A stretch of 64,000 nucleotides of DNA from Isoetes taiwanensis (taxonomy: Eukaryota > Streptophyta > Lycopodiopsida > Isoetales > Isoetaceae). This document shows, one piece after another, positions 21,350 to 31,640 of this stretch (positions are counted from its first letter, which is position 1; every line of letters begins with the position of its first letter). The notes beneath the pieces were generated by a model that did not search any database, had not been told where the DNA came from, and saw nothing but the letters and a program-made list of their open reading frames with translations. The stretch is from NCBI GenBank assembly GCA_021234155.1, contig JAJEKV010000104.1:2591985-2655984 (forward strand), given 5' to 3'. The translations under genes were made by a program, and so were the position numbers.

Positions 21350-22812
21350 TCATACTAGACTAATCTTGTACAGACTAGCTAGTTTATCCCACTGCCTTGC
21401 GGCAGCCAAAGTGGAGGACACGTATAGGCTTTTAAGTTCTACCACGTCGGGGATCATCATCGTATACCCCTAGTAACCAACTCCCAAAGATAAGAGACAT
21501 TGGCAAGGTTTGAACCCATGACCAAATGAACACTTATTTTGGCACTATATCAACTCACCACACATGCGTTGGGCAAAACTTTTTGCCTTACATGCACACT
21601 TTGTAGGCAGGATTTAATCCCCCCTTAGGAAGTCTATGTCCTAGGGGCAACTCTAGGGGCATGGCTTTTTAGCCTCACCATCCTAGTGCCACCTACCATA
21701 GTCCCATTGTTTTTTTATTACTTTGTTTAAGGTCCATACTAGACTAATCTTGTACAGACTAGCTATAGTTTATCCCATTGCCTTGCGGCAGCCAAAGTGG
21801 AGGACACGTATAGGCTTTTAAGTTCTACCATGTCGGGGATCATCATCGTATACCCCTAGTAACCATAGTTTATCCCATTGCCTTGCTGCAGCCAAAGTGG
21901 AGGACACGTATAGGCTTTTAAGTTCTACCATGTCGGGGATCATCATCGTATACCCCTAGTAACCAACTCCCAAAGATAAGAGATATTGGCAAGGTTTGAA
22001 CCCATGACCAAATGAACACTTATTTTGACATTACTAGGCCTATACCAACTCACCACACATCCGTTGACAAAAATTTTTGCCTTACATACACACTTTGTAG
22101 GCAGGATTTAATCCCGCCTTAGGAAGTCTAGGTCCTAGGGGCAACTCTAGGGGCATGGCTTTTTAGCCTCACCATCCTAGTGCCACCTACCATAGTCTCA
22201 TTGTTTTTTTATTACTTTGTTTAAGGTCCATACTAGAGTAATCTTGTACAGACTAGCTAGTTTATCCCACTGCCTTGCGGCAGCCAAAGTGGAGGACACG
22301 TATAGGCTTTTAAGTTCTACCACGTCGGCCCCTAGTAACCAACTCCCAAAGATAAGAGACATTGGCAAGTTTTGAACCCATGACCAAATGAACACTTATT
22401 TTGGCATTACTAGGCCTATACCAACTCACCACACATCCGCTGGGCAAAATATTTTGCCTTACATGCACTGTGACGTTCCTAACCGACATGCCCTTAACCA
22501 ACTGGGCAAAACCGTCTAGACGTTTATGAGTAGTCGCTTCTACCCATTTATGCCAGTGTCTCGGGAACGCCCCACAGGCACATTCAAGGTTCGAATACTC
22601 GAGCGGTCTACCATGGGCCCGTTACAGTCTCTCCCACTAGAACTATGCTCGTCCTCGAGCATGCAAGGCTATACCGCGTGTAGGCAGGCTATACCACTTT
22701 GTAGGCAGGATTTAATCCCGCTTTAGGAAGTCTAGGTCCTAGGGGCAACTCTAGGGGCATGGCTTTTTAGCCTCACCATCCTAGTGCCACCTACCATAGT
22801 CCCATTGTTTTT
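21350..22812 (-). repeat. Tandem array of a ~385-bp SINE-like repeat (left part)
   Basis: Units start with CATACTAGACTAATCTTG at about 21351, 21734 and 22228. One unit carries an internal duplication of about 100 bp (21767 and 21866). On the minus strand each unit has TGGTGAGTTGGT (A-box-like) and, about 42 bases on, GGGTTCAAACC (B-box-like). It ends in an A-rich tail AAACAAAGTAATAAAAAAAC. This is the layout of a tRNA-derived SINE. Head-to-tail tandem copies are unusual for SINEs. The third unit is interrupted at 22469-22626. The same array resumes at 31798. Confidence 0.7.
22469..22626. mobile_element. Short TG...CA LTR-like insertion in the repeat array
   Basis: A 158-bp segment starting TGTGACG and ending GTTACA is foreign to the repeat unit. 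It is followed by CTCTCCCACTAG and CTCGTCCTCGAGCA, a phrase common next to plant gypsy LTRs. It may be a solo LTR remnant or a TRIM. No target duplication is visible. Confidence 0.35.
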
Positions 22813-22887
22813 GGGTTGCCCCTAGGGGGGCAAACCCTCGTTTATGTGGGTATGTGGGCATATCCAGGTATATGCCGGCATATGCCT

Positions 22888-24979
22888 AGCATATGCTAGT
22901 GCCTGCTCCAAACTAGCTGCTGCCTGTAAACTCTCGGTCATCCAGCCCCATTCTTTCCTCAAGGGTTTTGGACAGAATGATGCCTTCGGTGGCTATGGCA
23001 GCACCAAGCTCGCCAGCCCCAAAAATCCTTCTCGTTGAAGCTACAGGTACTTCCTTTGCTCCCGTAGCTGGTCCTTCCCTGTCTGTTGCGATGCACAGAA
23101 GTAGAGTTGCAAAAAAAATGGCAAGGATTAGGTTGTAGAAGATTGGTCTTCGGAAATTCAGTTGGAAATCCTAGTAGGAAGAAGATTTTGGCAACCCAGG
23201 TATGCAGGTCCAGAGTGGTGGCATTGTTGGTTGTGGCAGATGTGGCCCCTCAAGTCCAGGAGGCTATTACCAGTGAAGAGGAAGAAGGAGAGGATGTGAT
23301 TGTTAAGTTGCCTGCAGTGAAGCTAAAACCGGGAAAGCGACTTTGCCTTTGAAGAGTGATCGGGTGAGTGCATATTTGATTCTTTATATGTCCCGTGCAA
23401 ATAATTGACTACATCCTAGAGCAAGAGAAAGCTGTTCAAAATCGAAGTTTATAATTGAGAACCCGATACAAGTTCATTTCAAATGTCCCCATATTATTTT
23501 TTTATTACGATATATCTGAATATAGGAAGCATATCAAGGTCGTGCATTTAATCTCAATTCCTACCCTAGGCGATTGTTCTTGGATCTGACAATTTGACCA
23601 TATTGTGTCAATAGAGACGGTCCAAAAGGTTTTTGGAAATTCAGAAATTAAGAATAAGGAAGCAGGAATATGATCCTGTTGCAGCCATCAGACTGTTGAA
23701 GAATAGAATAGAATAGAATATGAAGGAAACTGCAAATGTAAAATTCGTGGAATCTGCAGAAGCTCATTTTCGATTGAATATTGATCCCAAGTATACAAAC
23801 CAAAGAACTCGTGGCAAACAAGGTGAGTACTTTTTAGCTTACTATCTAAGATGCAAGAATCTATGGCTTAAAGTATAAAATTATCACCAAATTATCAAAC
23901 TAACCTAATAAGCTTATCAAGTGTATCATAGAGGCCTCATGCACAAGCAGCTTCCGTTAAATGCATTCGTTGTATATGTCCATTCATCTGATGGGTAACG
24001 CCTGCAGGTTACTCTACCCAAGGGTACGGGACAGGTTATTAGAGTAGCCGTCCTTGCCCAAGGTTGTGCTTACTATCTTTTCCTGTTTTCAGTTATTTGG
24101 CTTGATTGGAAAAATTCATGAGGAGATGACTGCAAACTGAATCAAGATTCGGGTCTACTTGTGCAATGGGATAGAAATAAATTGAAGCCAAGAATGTTGG
24201 AGCAGATATAGTTGGTGGGGAAGATCTTATTGAACAGATTGCTGGTGGCTTTATGGATTTTGATAAACCTATTGCTAGTCCAGACATGATGCCAAAGGTA
24301 TGTGAATTTTCATGCAATGACATTGTTAAAGATTTCAACAAGTCTAAAAAAGATATCGTTTTTGGAATTCACAGTCATAAAACTTGAAAGCTCTTGGGTC
24401 CACGAGGTTTGATGCCAAATCCAAAAGTCTGAAGCAGTCACATCAGATCTTCCTACAAGAAGATGATGTTTTTAAATGTATTAAAGAATGTTATTTGGTG
24501 AATGCCAACCGTAGATGGAAACTCAAATGTATCTTGCCGCAAAATTGCAAAATACTATCCGTGCAACCATCTGGTTTTAATCTTATCCGTGTTGAATTAA
24601 ATCTGTGCAATTGAGGAGTTCAAGGCAGGGAAGGTTGAATACCGGGCAGATAAGACTGGGATTGTCCATGTGCCATTTGGTAAAACGACATTCTCGGAGG
24701 AGGACCTTTTAGCGAATCTCTTGGCTGCTGTGGTATGAATCTTATTGAAGCATTATTTCTTTGAAGGTCTTAGGATGTGAATGTTTGGGCAAAAGGCTTA
24801 AGTCATCTCAACATAGCTCTGTTATTTTTGAATGCCAGAATTCGGTGGATGCCAACAAACCATCAGGTGCAAAGGGGGTTTATTGGAAAAGTTGCCATGT
24901 TTGCTGCACAATGGGACCTTCAATACGCATTAACACCAGCCAGTTGCGAGAGTACAAGCTTGAGGAACAAAGTAAATGA
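22888..24979 (+). pseudogene. RPL1: Plastid 50S ribosomal protein L1 (nuclear-encoded), intron-containing pseudogene
   Basis: Collinear exons match plastid L1, which binds 23S rRNA at the L1 stalk. They are: a transit-peptide-like start (22888-23060); a mature N-terminus with TSEEEEGEDVIVKLPAVKLK (to about 23366); LEIQKLR...YDPVAAIRLLK and AHFRLNIDPKY (23620-23820); VTLPKGTGQVIRVAVLAQG (24008-24066); [16 protein letters not shown] (24185-24297); LGPRGLMPNPK (24386-24425); [19 protein letters not shown] (24606-24735); and KPSGAKGVYWKSCHVCC to a stop (24850-24979). Retained GT donors mean a genomic, not processed, copy. Lesions are a 1-bp loss near 23333, a 24-bp AGAAT-type insertion with an in-frame stop near 23702, and frame breaks near 24165 and 24420. 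The last two exons look intact. A functional copy must exist elsewhere. Confidence 0.9.
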
Positions 24980-25043
24980 AATGTTCATCATTATGTTTGT
25001 AAAATATTGGAATTTTGCATGTACAGCTTTTTGGCAGTGCAAG

Positions 25044-25449
25044 TGTTGGGGTGGTCACCACTCACCACACTCATCACCACACTTGTCACCACTCACCACA
25101 CTTGTCACCACTCACCACACTCATCACCACACTTGTCACCACTAACCACACTCACCACTATTGAGGTGGTATAGAAGATAGTATACCGTATATGGAGTGA
25201 TGTACGCACATGCACGCGTGCAGGATATTTGCACGTATGCATTATGGTGTGCAGGGGGATTATGATCACTATATTGTCTGAGCAGAGAGAGAAGAACAGA
25301 GAGAGACGGTGTATTGAGGGAGATTATTTTCTTGATCTAGCTATGGAGATGATGATTCTTTGTGTTGTACATTGCCTTATTCTGATAGATTGAGCTTGTA
25401 TTGTTGGGTTTTTCATCCTTCTTGCAAGGTTAGAGTCCAGGCTCTAACA
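25044..25449 (+). repeat. 5' LTR of the gag-only element
   Basis: TG...CA boundaries. The first 110 bases are a degenerate CACTCACCACACTTGTCAC minisatellite. GTATACCGTATATGGAG near 25181 is a possible TATA region. Confidence 0.92.
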
Positions 25450-25639
25450 ATTTGGCGACCACGGTGCTCGACAGACCATTGATCGGCAAGAATTTCCATT
25501 GAAAAAAGAGTTGTTACCATTGGTATTGGTGATCGTCGGTAAAGAACGACACCATTGTGAAAGGAGCAATTTCTTGTGTGAAGGGGATTTTGCCGTAATT
25601 GATTTGCGGGGCAAAATTTGACAAGGGGAGCATAGTTTT

Positions 25640-26956
25640 ATGCTCAAGAGAAGTAAGAAGGGTATCCCACCAAGCTCTATCGTAACAAGAAGGGGACCGG
25701 TGAGTCAATCTTTGGGCTCAAAATTGCATCAAGATTCAATTTCGTTTTCAGATTTGGGAGCAGATCTGGGGTCTAATTCTCAGATCCAGGAGGTTTTGAT
25801 TCCATTTACCGATCTAGAAGGTAATCCAATTTCGTTTTTCAAATTGAAGGGAGATTCAATTTCGTTTTTCCACTTTCAAGAAACCCAAGAAGAGGCAGAG
25901 ATGACTGTATTACCACCTATGGTATGGGGTTTTCAGACAATGGGGATTCCAAAGTTTGATGATCTGGTGGATCGGGATCCTTTGAAGCATATTGTAAAGT
26001 TTGAGAGGTACTGCCAGCAATGTAAGTTACCGACTGGTGATTATTTGCTTTGGTTTCATAGTTCTTTGCAAGATTCAGTGGAGGAATGGGCACAAACTCA
26101 GCCAGATACTATGACATATCAGGAATTAAAGGAAGCTTTCATTGCTAATTATCAAGAAGTTCATGGTAAGGATAAGACTATGGAAAGGTGGACCAATTTC
26201 ACACAAAAGGAAGATGAATCAATTAGAGAGTATAATCAGCGATATACTGCGGTTCTCAAAGCCGTGGTTCATTGGAAGATTGCAAGGAGTGATGAAATGG
26301 ATATCCAATGGTATGTGAAGGGGTTGAAACGAGCTATTGCTCATAAGGTGAAGGCTAAATAGCCTACAACATTGTTAGAGGCACAAAAGTATGCTCTCAA
26401 GGCTGAAGATAAGCTCGGATACATTCATGAAGTTGCTGCTCCAGAGCGTAAAACAGAGGATATTACAGTCAAGATTTCTAAGCTTACAATTGGTGAGAAG
26501 CCAAGGGAGGTTCAGTTTATTACTTGTGAGTATTGTGGGTCTATCGGACATTCTGATACTACATGTAGATTGCTGAAATTCTGCTCAAGATGCCATATAA
26601 AAGGTCATAATGATCAAGAATGTAGGGAGAAGAGATTCTTTAAGAGAGCCAATCCGATATTTGCTGTTATGCAACAAGCACCACCTATTCCTATTCAACC
26701 AATGCAGGCAGCACCTATTATACCACAAGTTCCAATGATGCCACAAGCTCCAATTGCCCAACAAGTTCCAATGGGTTCCACACCAATGATGCAGCCAAAA
26801 CAGGGATGGTATCTAAGTAAGGCTCATTTATATTGCAAGTTATGTGATAAATTCAAGCATGATGAGACTACTTGTTGGAAAATCCATGGGAAACCAGAAT
26901 GGGCAACCAACAAGTATCCACCAAAGCAGCAAGTGTTTGTCAGTACCTCTTCCTAA
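25640..26956 (+). pseudogene. gag polyprotein with three zinc knuckles and one in-frame amber stop
   Basis: The frame from ATG 25640 runs 240 codons to TAG at 26360-26362, then continues in the same frame for 198 codons to TAA at 26954-26956. The first half is the Ty3-type gag core (LVDRDPLKHIVKFERYC, SLQDSVEEWAQTQPDTMTY, WTNFTQKEDESIREYNQRY). The second half has CCHC knuckles CEYCGSIGHSDTTC, CSRCHIKGHNDQEC and, after a Pro/Met/Gln-rich linker, CKLCDKFKHDETTC, all C-x2-C-x4-H-x4-C. Gag packages element RNA in cytoplasmic particles. The single UAG in an otherwise open frame is most simply a CAG-to-TAG mutation. Readthrough is possible but has no supporting signal beyond position. Confidence 0.88.
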
Positions 26957-27504
26957 TAATGATGTTCGCATTCAAGATGCAAAGTACATTGATAATCCTC
27001 AAGTTAAGGCTCTTATTGAGGAGCTTAAGAAGCAAGAGAAGGCAAAATCAGTAGTAAATTGTGGATTTGTTGAGGTAGACAGTGACCCATTTCAGCAAGA
27101 AGAAGAGATTAGAGAAGTAAATGCGGTTACAAGATCACAAAAGGTGGTACAAGAACCAAGAGTAGTGCCACTTACAGAGAAGACTAAGACCTATTTTCCA
27201 AAGGCTTTGAAGGGACAAGCTTTGAAGGTATCAGCACCTAAGAAGGTGCAATTCAATGTGCTGCCCACAGAACAGTTTCAGTCTATAGAAGAAAATCAGC
27301 CCATAGTGATGCCTCCTATGGTGGATGAGGAAATTCAAGATGAAGATGATGTGATCAGCCAAGTTTTGGCCACTAAAGTTACACTTACTCTTGAGCAATT
27401 GATGCATTATTCTCCAAATTTGTTGCAAGAGTTAGGAGGATCCAGGGCTATTTCTTTGTGATGTAAGTATTAACAAGTATTTAGTCAAAGGAGCACACAT
27501 AGAT
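26957..27504 (+). pseudogene. Gag-pro linker and truncated aspartic-protease start
   Basis: A +1 frame (open from 26844, meaningful from about 26955) gives VKALIEELKKQEK, VNAVTRSQK and LTLEQLMHYSPNLLQEL, the spacer that precedes protease in plant gypsy elements. Another frame switch near 27457 leads to DVSINKYLVKGAHIDMGSGAN, where IDxGSGxN is the retropepsin active-site motif. Homology to protease stops right there and a different ORF takes over, so the protease is cut after its active site. Confidence 0.65.
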
Positions 27505-28368
27505 ATGGGCAGCGGAGCGAATATAGATCATCCTCTGCAATCAAGCATGGATGGGACAAACAGAAATCAGGTAAATCTAATCACATCTCACGTGGTTGAA
27601 GAGTATGAGCATGTTCTTTTATATGAAAATGATAAGTTTGAGCATTGCCATGAGAAAGAAAGTGATAGATGCTTGAGCAGCCCTAAGTTTGAGACTTTTC
27701 ATGTATATGAAACATTTTTGGATGATGATGAACCATTATTATGTGAACTAGAAGTGGAAAGCATTGATATTTTAGCATTTGACCACTCTGGAGATATGTT
27801 ACATGCTCTTGAATTTAGTGATAGTCATGATCACAGTCCTCTTTATGAGATTTTCAGATTTGAGACATGTATACCATCTGAACAAGACTTTTACCTGCCT
27901 CAAATGGAGAAATTTACATGCCTTGATGATTTGGCACTAAACCGTGAGCTAGAATTCCTAATATTTTATGCTTTGAGCAGTCCGAAGAAGTCTGAGAATC
28001 AAGAAAAACTAGGTCCTTTTATGTTTGAGCATGGAAGTGTGGAAGAGATGACTAAATTTGAGCATGACTATGTGATAAAGGATGGGAAATTGAATATGAG
28101 CAGCACTTTATCTCAGTGTGCAGCAGCCAAAGGTGCTCTTAAAGGTTTGTTTGCACCATTTGAGACTAATAAGCTATCTAGAATATGTCAGTTTAGCAAG
28201 TTCTACTACATCACATCAGATTTGCCACATTGGTATGCTACTGCAGTAATATTTGAGCAGGTTGTTGGACTGTGGATTGTTCTTTGGCCACACTTTTTGT
28301 TGTTATTACATGTTTTCAGCATTCTCCTATTTGGAAGATGTTTGCTTCATAGGGTTGGAGTTGGTTGA
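27505..28368 (+). CDS. Acidic protein with C-terminal hydrophobic segment, unknown family
   Basis: This is 287 codons from the ATG inside the protease-like motif; the frame is also open upstream to about 27455. It is rich in Asp, Glu, Ser and His, with repeated short FEH/FET motifs (KFEHCHEKES, KFETFHVYET, RFETCIPSEQ, MFEHGSVEEM, KFEHDYVIKD, PFETNKL). The last 40 residues hold a strongly hydrophobic stretch (LWPHFLLLLHVFSILLF) able to span a membrane. It occupies the place where pol should be in the gag-only element and ends about 480 bp before the 3' LTR. I know no family with this layout. It could be an accessory or envelope-like reading frame, or captured host sequence. Function is not claimed. 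Confidence 0.55.
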   Translation: MGSGANIDHPLQSSMDGTNRNQVNLITSHVVEEYEHVLLYENDKFEHCHEKESDRCLSSPKFETFHVYETFLDDDEPLLCELEVESIDILAFDHSGDMLHALEFSDSHDHSPLYEIFRFETCIPSEQDFYLPQMEKFTCLDDLALNRELEFLIFYALSSPKKSENQEKLGPFMFEHGSVEEMTKFEHDYVIKDGKLNMSSTLSQCAAAKGALKGLFAPFETNKLSRICQFSKFYYITSDLPHWYATAVIFEQVVGLWIVLWPHFLLLLHVFSILLFGRCLLHRVGVG

Positions 28369-28844
28369 TGACCCTAGAAGAAGAATTGTTCTCTAAATCC
28401 AGGCATGGAAAGGATTTCAGGCCTTATTTTGAAAGAAAAATGCTATTCTAAGGGATTCAGATTTGGTATAGCTCCAATTACAGAGAATTGTGGAGAATTT
28501 TTGAGGTATAGCAGGTCGTTTTTCTGTAAAAACAGATGGTGACAGTTCCGTAATACTTCATCTATCCTACATCAAAAGATGTGTTTCGGCGATACGAATC
28601 CAACGAGCTATGGTGCAGGTCAAACGGAGGTCTGGAACTCAAGATATCAGCTTTCAAAGTTTGCCACAGTTACAGAGGCTCTGTTTCGTCACTGTCATTT
28701 TGGACCAGTTTGTTTGTATTAGTCGTTTGGATTTGAGGAGGGTGTAAATGTGTCATTTGGGGACATGTCCCAAGGACCATATGAGTTTGTTTTGTTGTGG
28801 GTTCTCTGCCACGGAGTGGCATATTTTCCCACTGTGGTCGCCAC

Positions 28845-29252
28845 TGTTGGGGTGGTCACCACTCACCACACTCATCACCACACTTGTCACCACTCACCAC
28901 ACTTGTCACCACTCTCACCACACTCATCACCACACTTGTCACCACTAACCACACTCACCACTATTGAGGTGGTATAGAAGATAGTATACCGTATATGGAG
29001 TGATGTACGCACATGCACGCGTGCAGGATATTTGCACGTATGCATTATGGTGTGCAGGGGGATTATGATCACTGTATTGTCTGAGCAGAGAGAGAAGAAC
29101 AGAGAGAGACGGTGTATTGAGGGAGATTATTTTCTTGATCTAGCTATGGAGATGATGATTCTTTGTGTTGTGCATTGCCTTGTTCTGATAGATTGAGCTT
29201 GTATTGTTGGGTTTTTCATCCTTCTTGCAAGGTTAGAGTCCAGGCTCTAACA
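28845..29252 (+). repeat. 3' LTR of the gag-only element
   Basis: It is nearly identical to 25044-25449; differences include a 2-bp insertion in the CACTCACC minisatellite and A/G changes near 29073, 29172 and 29182. About 480 bp of non-coding sequence (28369-28844) precede it, without a clear polypurine tract at the LTR edge. Confidence 0.92.
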
Positions 29253-29289
29253 GCAAGAATCCTGAAGCATGAAATCCATGTTACATTTT

Positions 29290-29515
29290 AAAGCTGCCAC
29301 TTACCCCTACAGCAAGGCTCTTGAATTTAGCCTTTTGAAAGGGATGGCTAGATTGTGCCTCACATCTATATGTTTTGCAGATGTTATCTAATCTAGTTTC
29401 AGCGGCCTTTTGCAAACTTGTACCTAAATGAAGCAGTGTGAATGCAGTAGCAAACACTGGCAATGACAATTTAGATTGTAGACAAGTCTCTGGCACAACA
29501 CTTTGAAATGCTGAA
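29290..29515 (-). pseudogene. Unidentified antisense exon-like remnant
   Basis: Antisense, the frame reads LPVFATAFTLLHLGTSLQK, AAETRLDNICKTYRCEAQ and FQKAKFKSLAVG, followed by GTAAGTGG (a good donor) and preceded by ATTTCAG (a good acceptor). It lies just right of the LTR element's target duplication. I do not recognise the protein, and no matching exon was found nearby, so it is probably an isolated fragment. Confidence 0.3.
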
Positions 29516-29879
29516 ATTTAAAGCCAACTTGAATAGTTCTTCTACCACCACTTTCATTAGATATGTCGCTTAATAAACTCCTTTTAAGTTCCTCCAAAAT
29601 GCAATGTGTGTCATTGATGCTAATAGGATGAATCAGCGGCAGTTGAAGTGAGACTTACTAAAATGGAACTCTCTTATTGGAAGAAAGAGCATCACAAGCA
29701 TGCCCACTATGGAGGAAAAAGATATGGACAATGCATTGCAACATGGCCAAGTTTAGAACATTGAAATCAACCTTGGTCCTTTGCACTTTGCACAGACATC
29801 CTTAAATATCAACGGTTAGTCCATCCAATATTGTATTCATCCAACATTGTAATTGATTGTGGCCAAAATTTATCACAAC

Positions 29880-30534
29880 CAGGGATAGGTTCTATACGTA
29901 CAAAATTAAAATTTCTGACGTATAAAGTTAAAAAATACGTATTTTTTAATAAAATACGTATTTAACGTATAAATACCTCACGTACGGAAAAAATCTTGGC
30001 GTCGACGCCAAACCTTCGTGGAAAGCTGACGCTGAAATTTTTCGCCAGACGCGAAATAGAAAGAATCGGGCAGCGAAAGGCGAGTTCGACATTGGCGTGA
30101 CGCTGAAAAGCTTCGCGGATAGCGTGACGCGAAAATTTTTCACAGACGCTATCTATCGATTCATTTCGCGTCAGCGAAAAGCAAATGATGTTCGAAAAAA
30201 AAATACGGACAAAAAACAATTCGGCTGTCGGAAGATTTTCACAGACGCCGAAAACAACTAAATCGCGTCTGAAAAAAAAGTCCGCGTCTGACGTGGCGTT
30301 GTTTTGGCGCACGCCGAAAAATTTTGGTTTCGCGTGACGCTGTTCAAGGTTTGGCAGACGCTGAAAAATTTTTCACAGACGCAGCGATATAGTTGTTTTC
30401 ACAGTCGCGAAAATCTTCCGACGCCGGAATTGTTTTTTGCCGTATTTTTTGCGTTTTATACGGCAAATTTGTGCCGTATCATACAATTCATACGTATTCC
30501 GTATAAAACGTACAACGTATTGAACCTATCCCTG
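29880..30534. mobile_element. Non-autonomous hAT-type MITE with GCGTCTG-rich interior
   Basis: Termini CAGGGATAGGTTC (29880-29892) and the reverse complement of GAACCTATCCCTG (30522-30534) are perfect 13-bp inverted repeats. Flanking octamers ATCACAAC and ATCACAAG differ at one base. CAGGG ends with an 8-bp duplication are characteristic of hAT elements. ACGTATAAA-type motifs lie near both ends, and GCGTCTG/CAGACGC motifs recur through the interior. There is no coding capacity. The ends differ from those of the 20117-35822 hAT, so a different transposase would be needed. Confidence 0.85.
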
Positions 30535-30542
30535 ATCACAAG

Positions 30543-31640
30543 ATGCACAATTATACGATGACCTGCTCCTATTGCTTGATCTTTGATCTCATTTATGTTA
30601 ACCATTCGGTCACACCATTGTAACACATCTAGACCAACGCATTAAAGATTGGCCACAAAACACAAATGGTAGTAGCAACACAATTTTCGAGAGAGAAGTA
30701 GTGTTGGCCAATTCTTAAGTTATGGGAGCAAAGACATAAGATATTTAACCTTTTGTATATTAACAAATATAAAAGTTAGAAAGCTGCTCCATGATTTGGC
30801 CAGCTATTTAAGCTTCATATAATCAAAACACAAATAAGGGAGCCCTTTCATTTTGTATGGTATTGCATGTCAATAGTGTGCAAAATAATAACAAATAAGG
30901 TGATATCGCATTGTGGGTTTCCTTGCAACCTCTAGTATTATACGTTCAAAGTGCCAAGTTTAAACGTAGATTAGAAGTCTCTTTGTATTAACGGCTCAGA
31001 TTGGAGATCGCTCAGAGTTATGTGGCGTGAATAGAGCAGACTTAGAGAGAGCGTTAGAGTAGCTTGATTGGAACTCCATCACAAAAAGCTTCAATCTCCT
31101 GACTCCGACGCTTCTAACCACCATAGCCAGTCGGATTCAATCCCAAATTCTCGCCATAGACTGTCCTTCCCATTTCCTCCCCAAGATTTAACCATTTTCA
31201 TTTATCTTCCCCTTAGATTCTTGGACGTGAGTCGACCCACTTCGTACCCCTCCTCTTTAGTCTATGTTTTACCATACTGCTTTGAGTTTGGATGTACAAA
31301 CAACAAATGCTGTAAATGATTGTGCTATGGTACCTGATGAAAATATAGAGCTTCAAGACGAAGTTCCAATAGCAATAAAAAATCGAATTCCTTGAATCTT
31401 GGAGAACCGGGCTACAGTGCGTGCACGTGTTGAGCCCCGATAAAGAAAACTAAAACACCAACGAAATCACCATTCTTGCTTCTCGTCTTTCGATATGTTC
31501 AAGGTTTGAATGGAACCAATGGATTGTGTAATTTGCAACATTCAATTTGTGAGTTATTAGCGTATTTGAATGCCTTGCCTTATGAATTATGAATTGGGCA
31601 TGGAAATAGCATTCCAGTGATATGTTTGAGTCCAGTTTTT
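30543..31640. other. Non-coding stretch inside the hAT nest
   Basis: A Pro/Ser-rich open frame at 31068-31319 has no recognisable motif. Otherwise I see A/T-rich sequence without gene or repeat signals. Confidence 0.4.

Larger units (their letters stand above)
25044..29252 (+). mobile_element. Complete, young, gag-only LTR retrotransposon
   Basis: Two LTRs of 406 and 408 bp (25044-25449 and 28845-29252) start TGTTGGGG and end CTCTAACA. They differ by about three substitutions and one 2-bp indel. A perfect 5-bp duplication GCAAG flanks the element (25039-25043 and 29253-29257). TTTGGCGACCACGG directly after the 5' LTR is the primer-site position. The interior has gag, a trace of protease and a novel acidic ORF, but no reverse transcriptase, RNase H or integrase. 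It must be mobilised in trans. The near-identity of the LTRs shows a recent insertion between the RPL1 pseudogene and an antisense exon remnant. Confidence 0.93.

Noticed and set aside
22331-22400. tRNA gene suggested by the GGTTTGAACCC/GGGTTCAAACC motif
   Set aside because: No cloverleaf can be drawn around it and it recurs in every unit of the tandem repeat; SINE-like boxes explain it better.
25060-25150. CACTCACCACACTTGTCAC repeats as a separate satellite
   Set aside because: They are the start of the LTR and recur at the same place in the other LTR.
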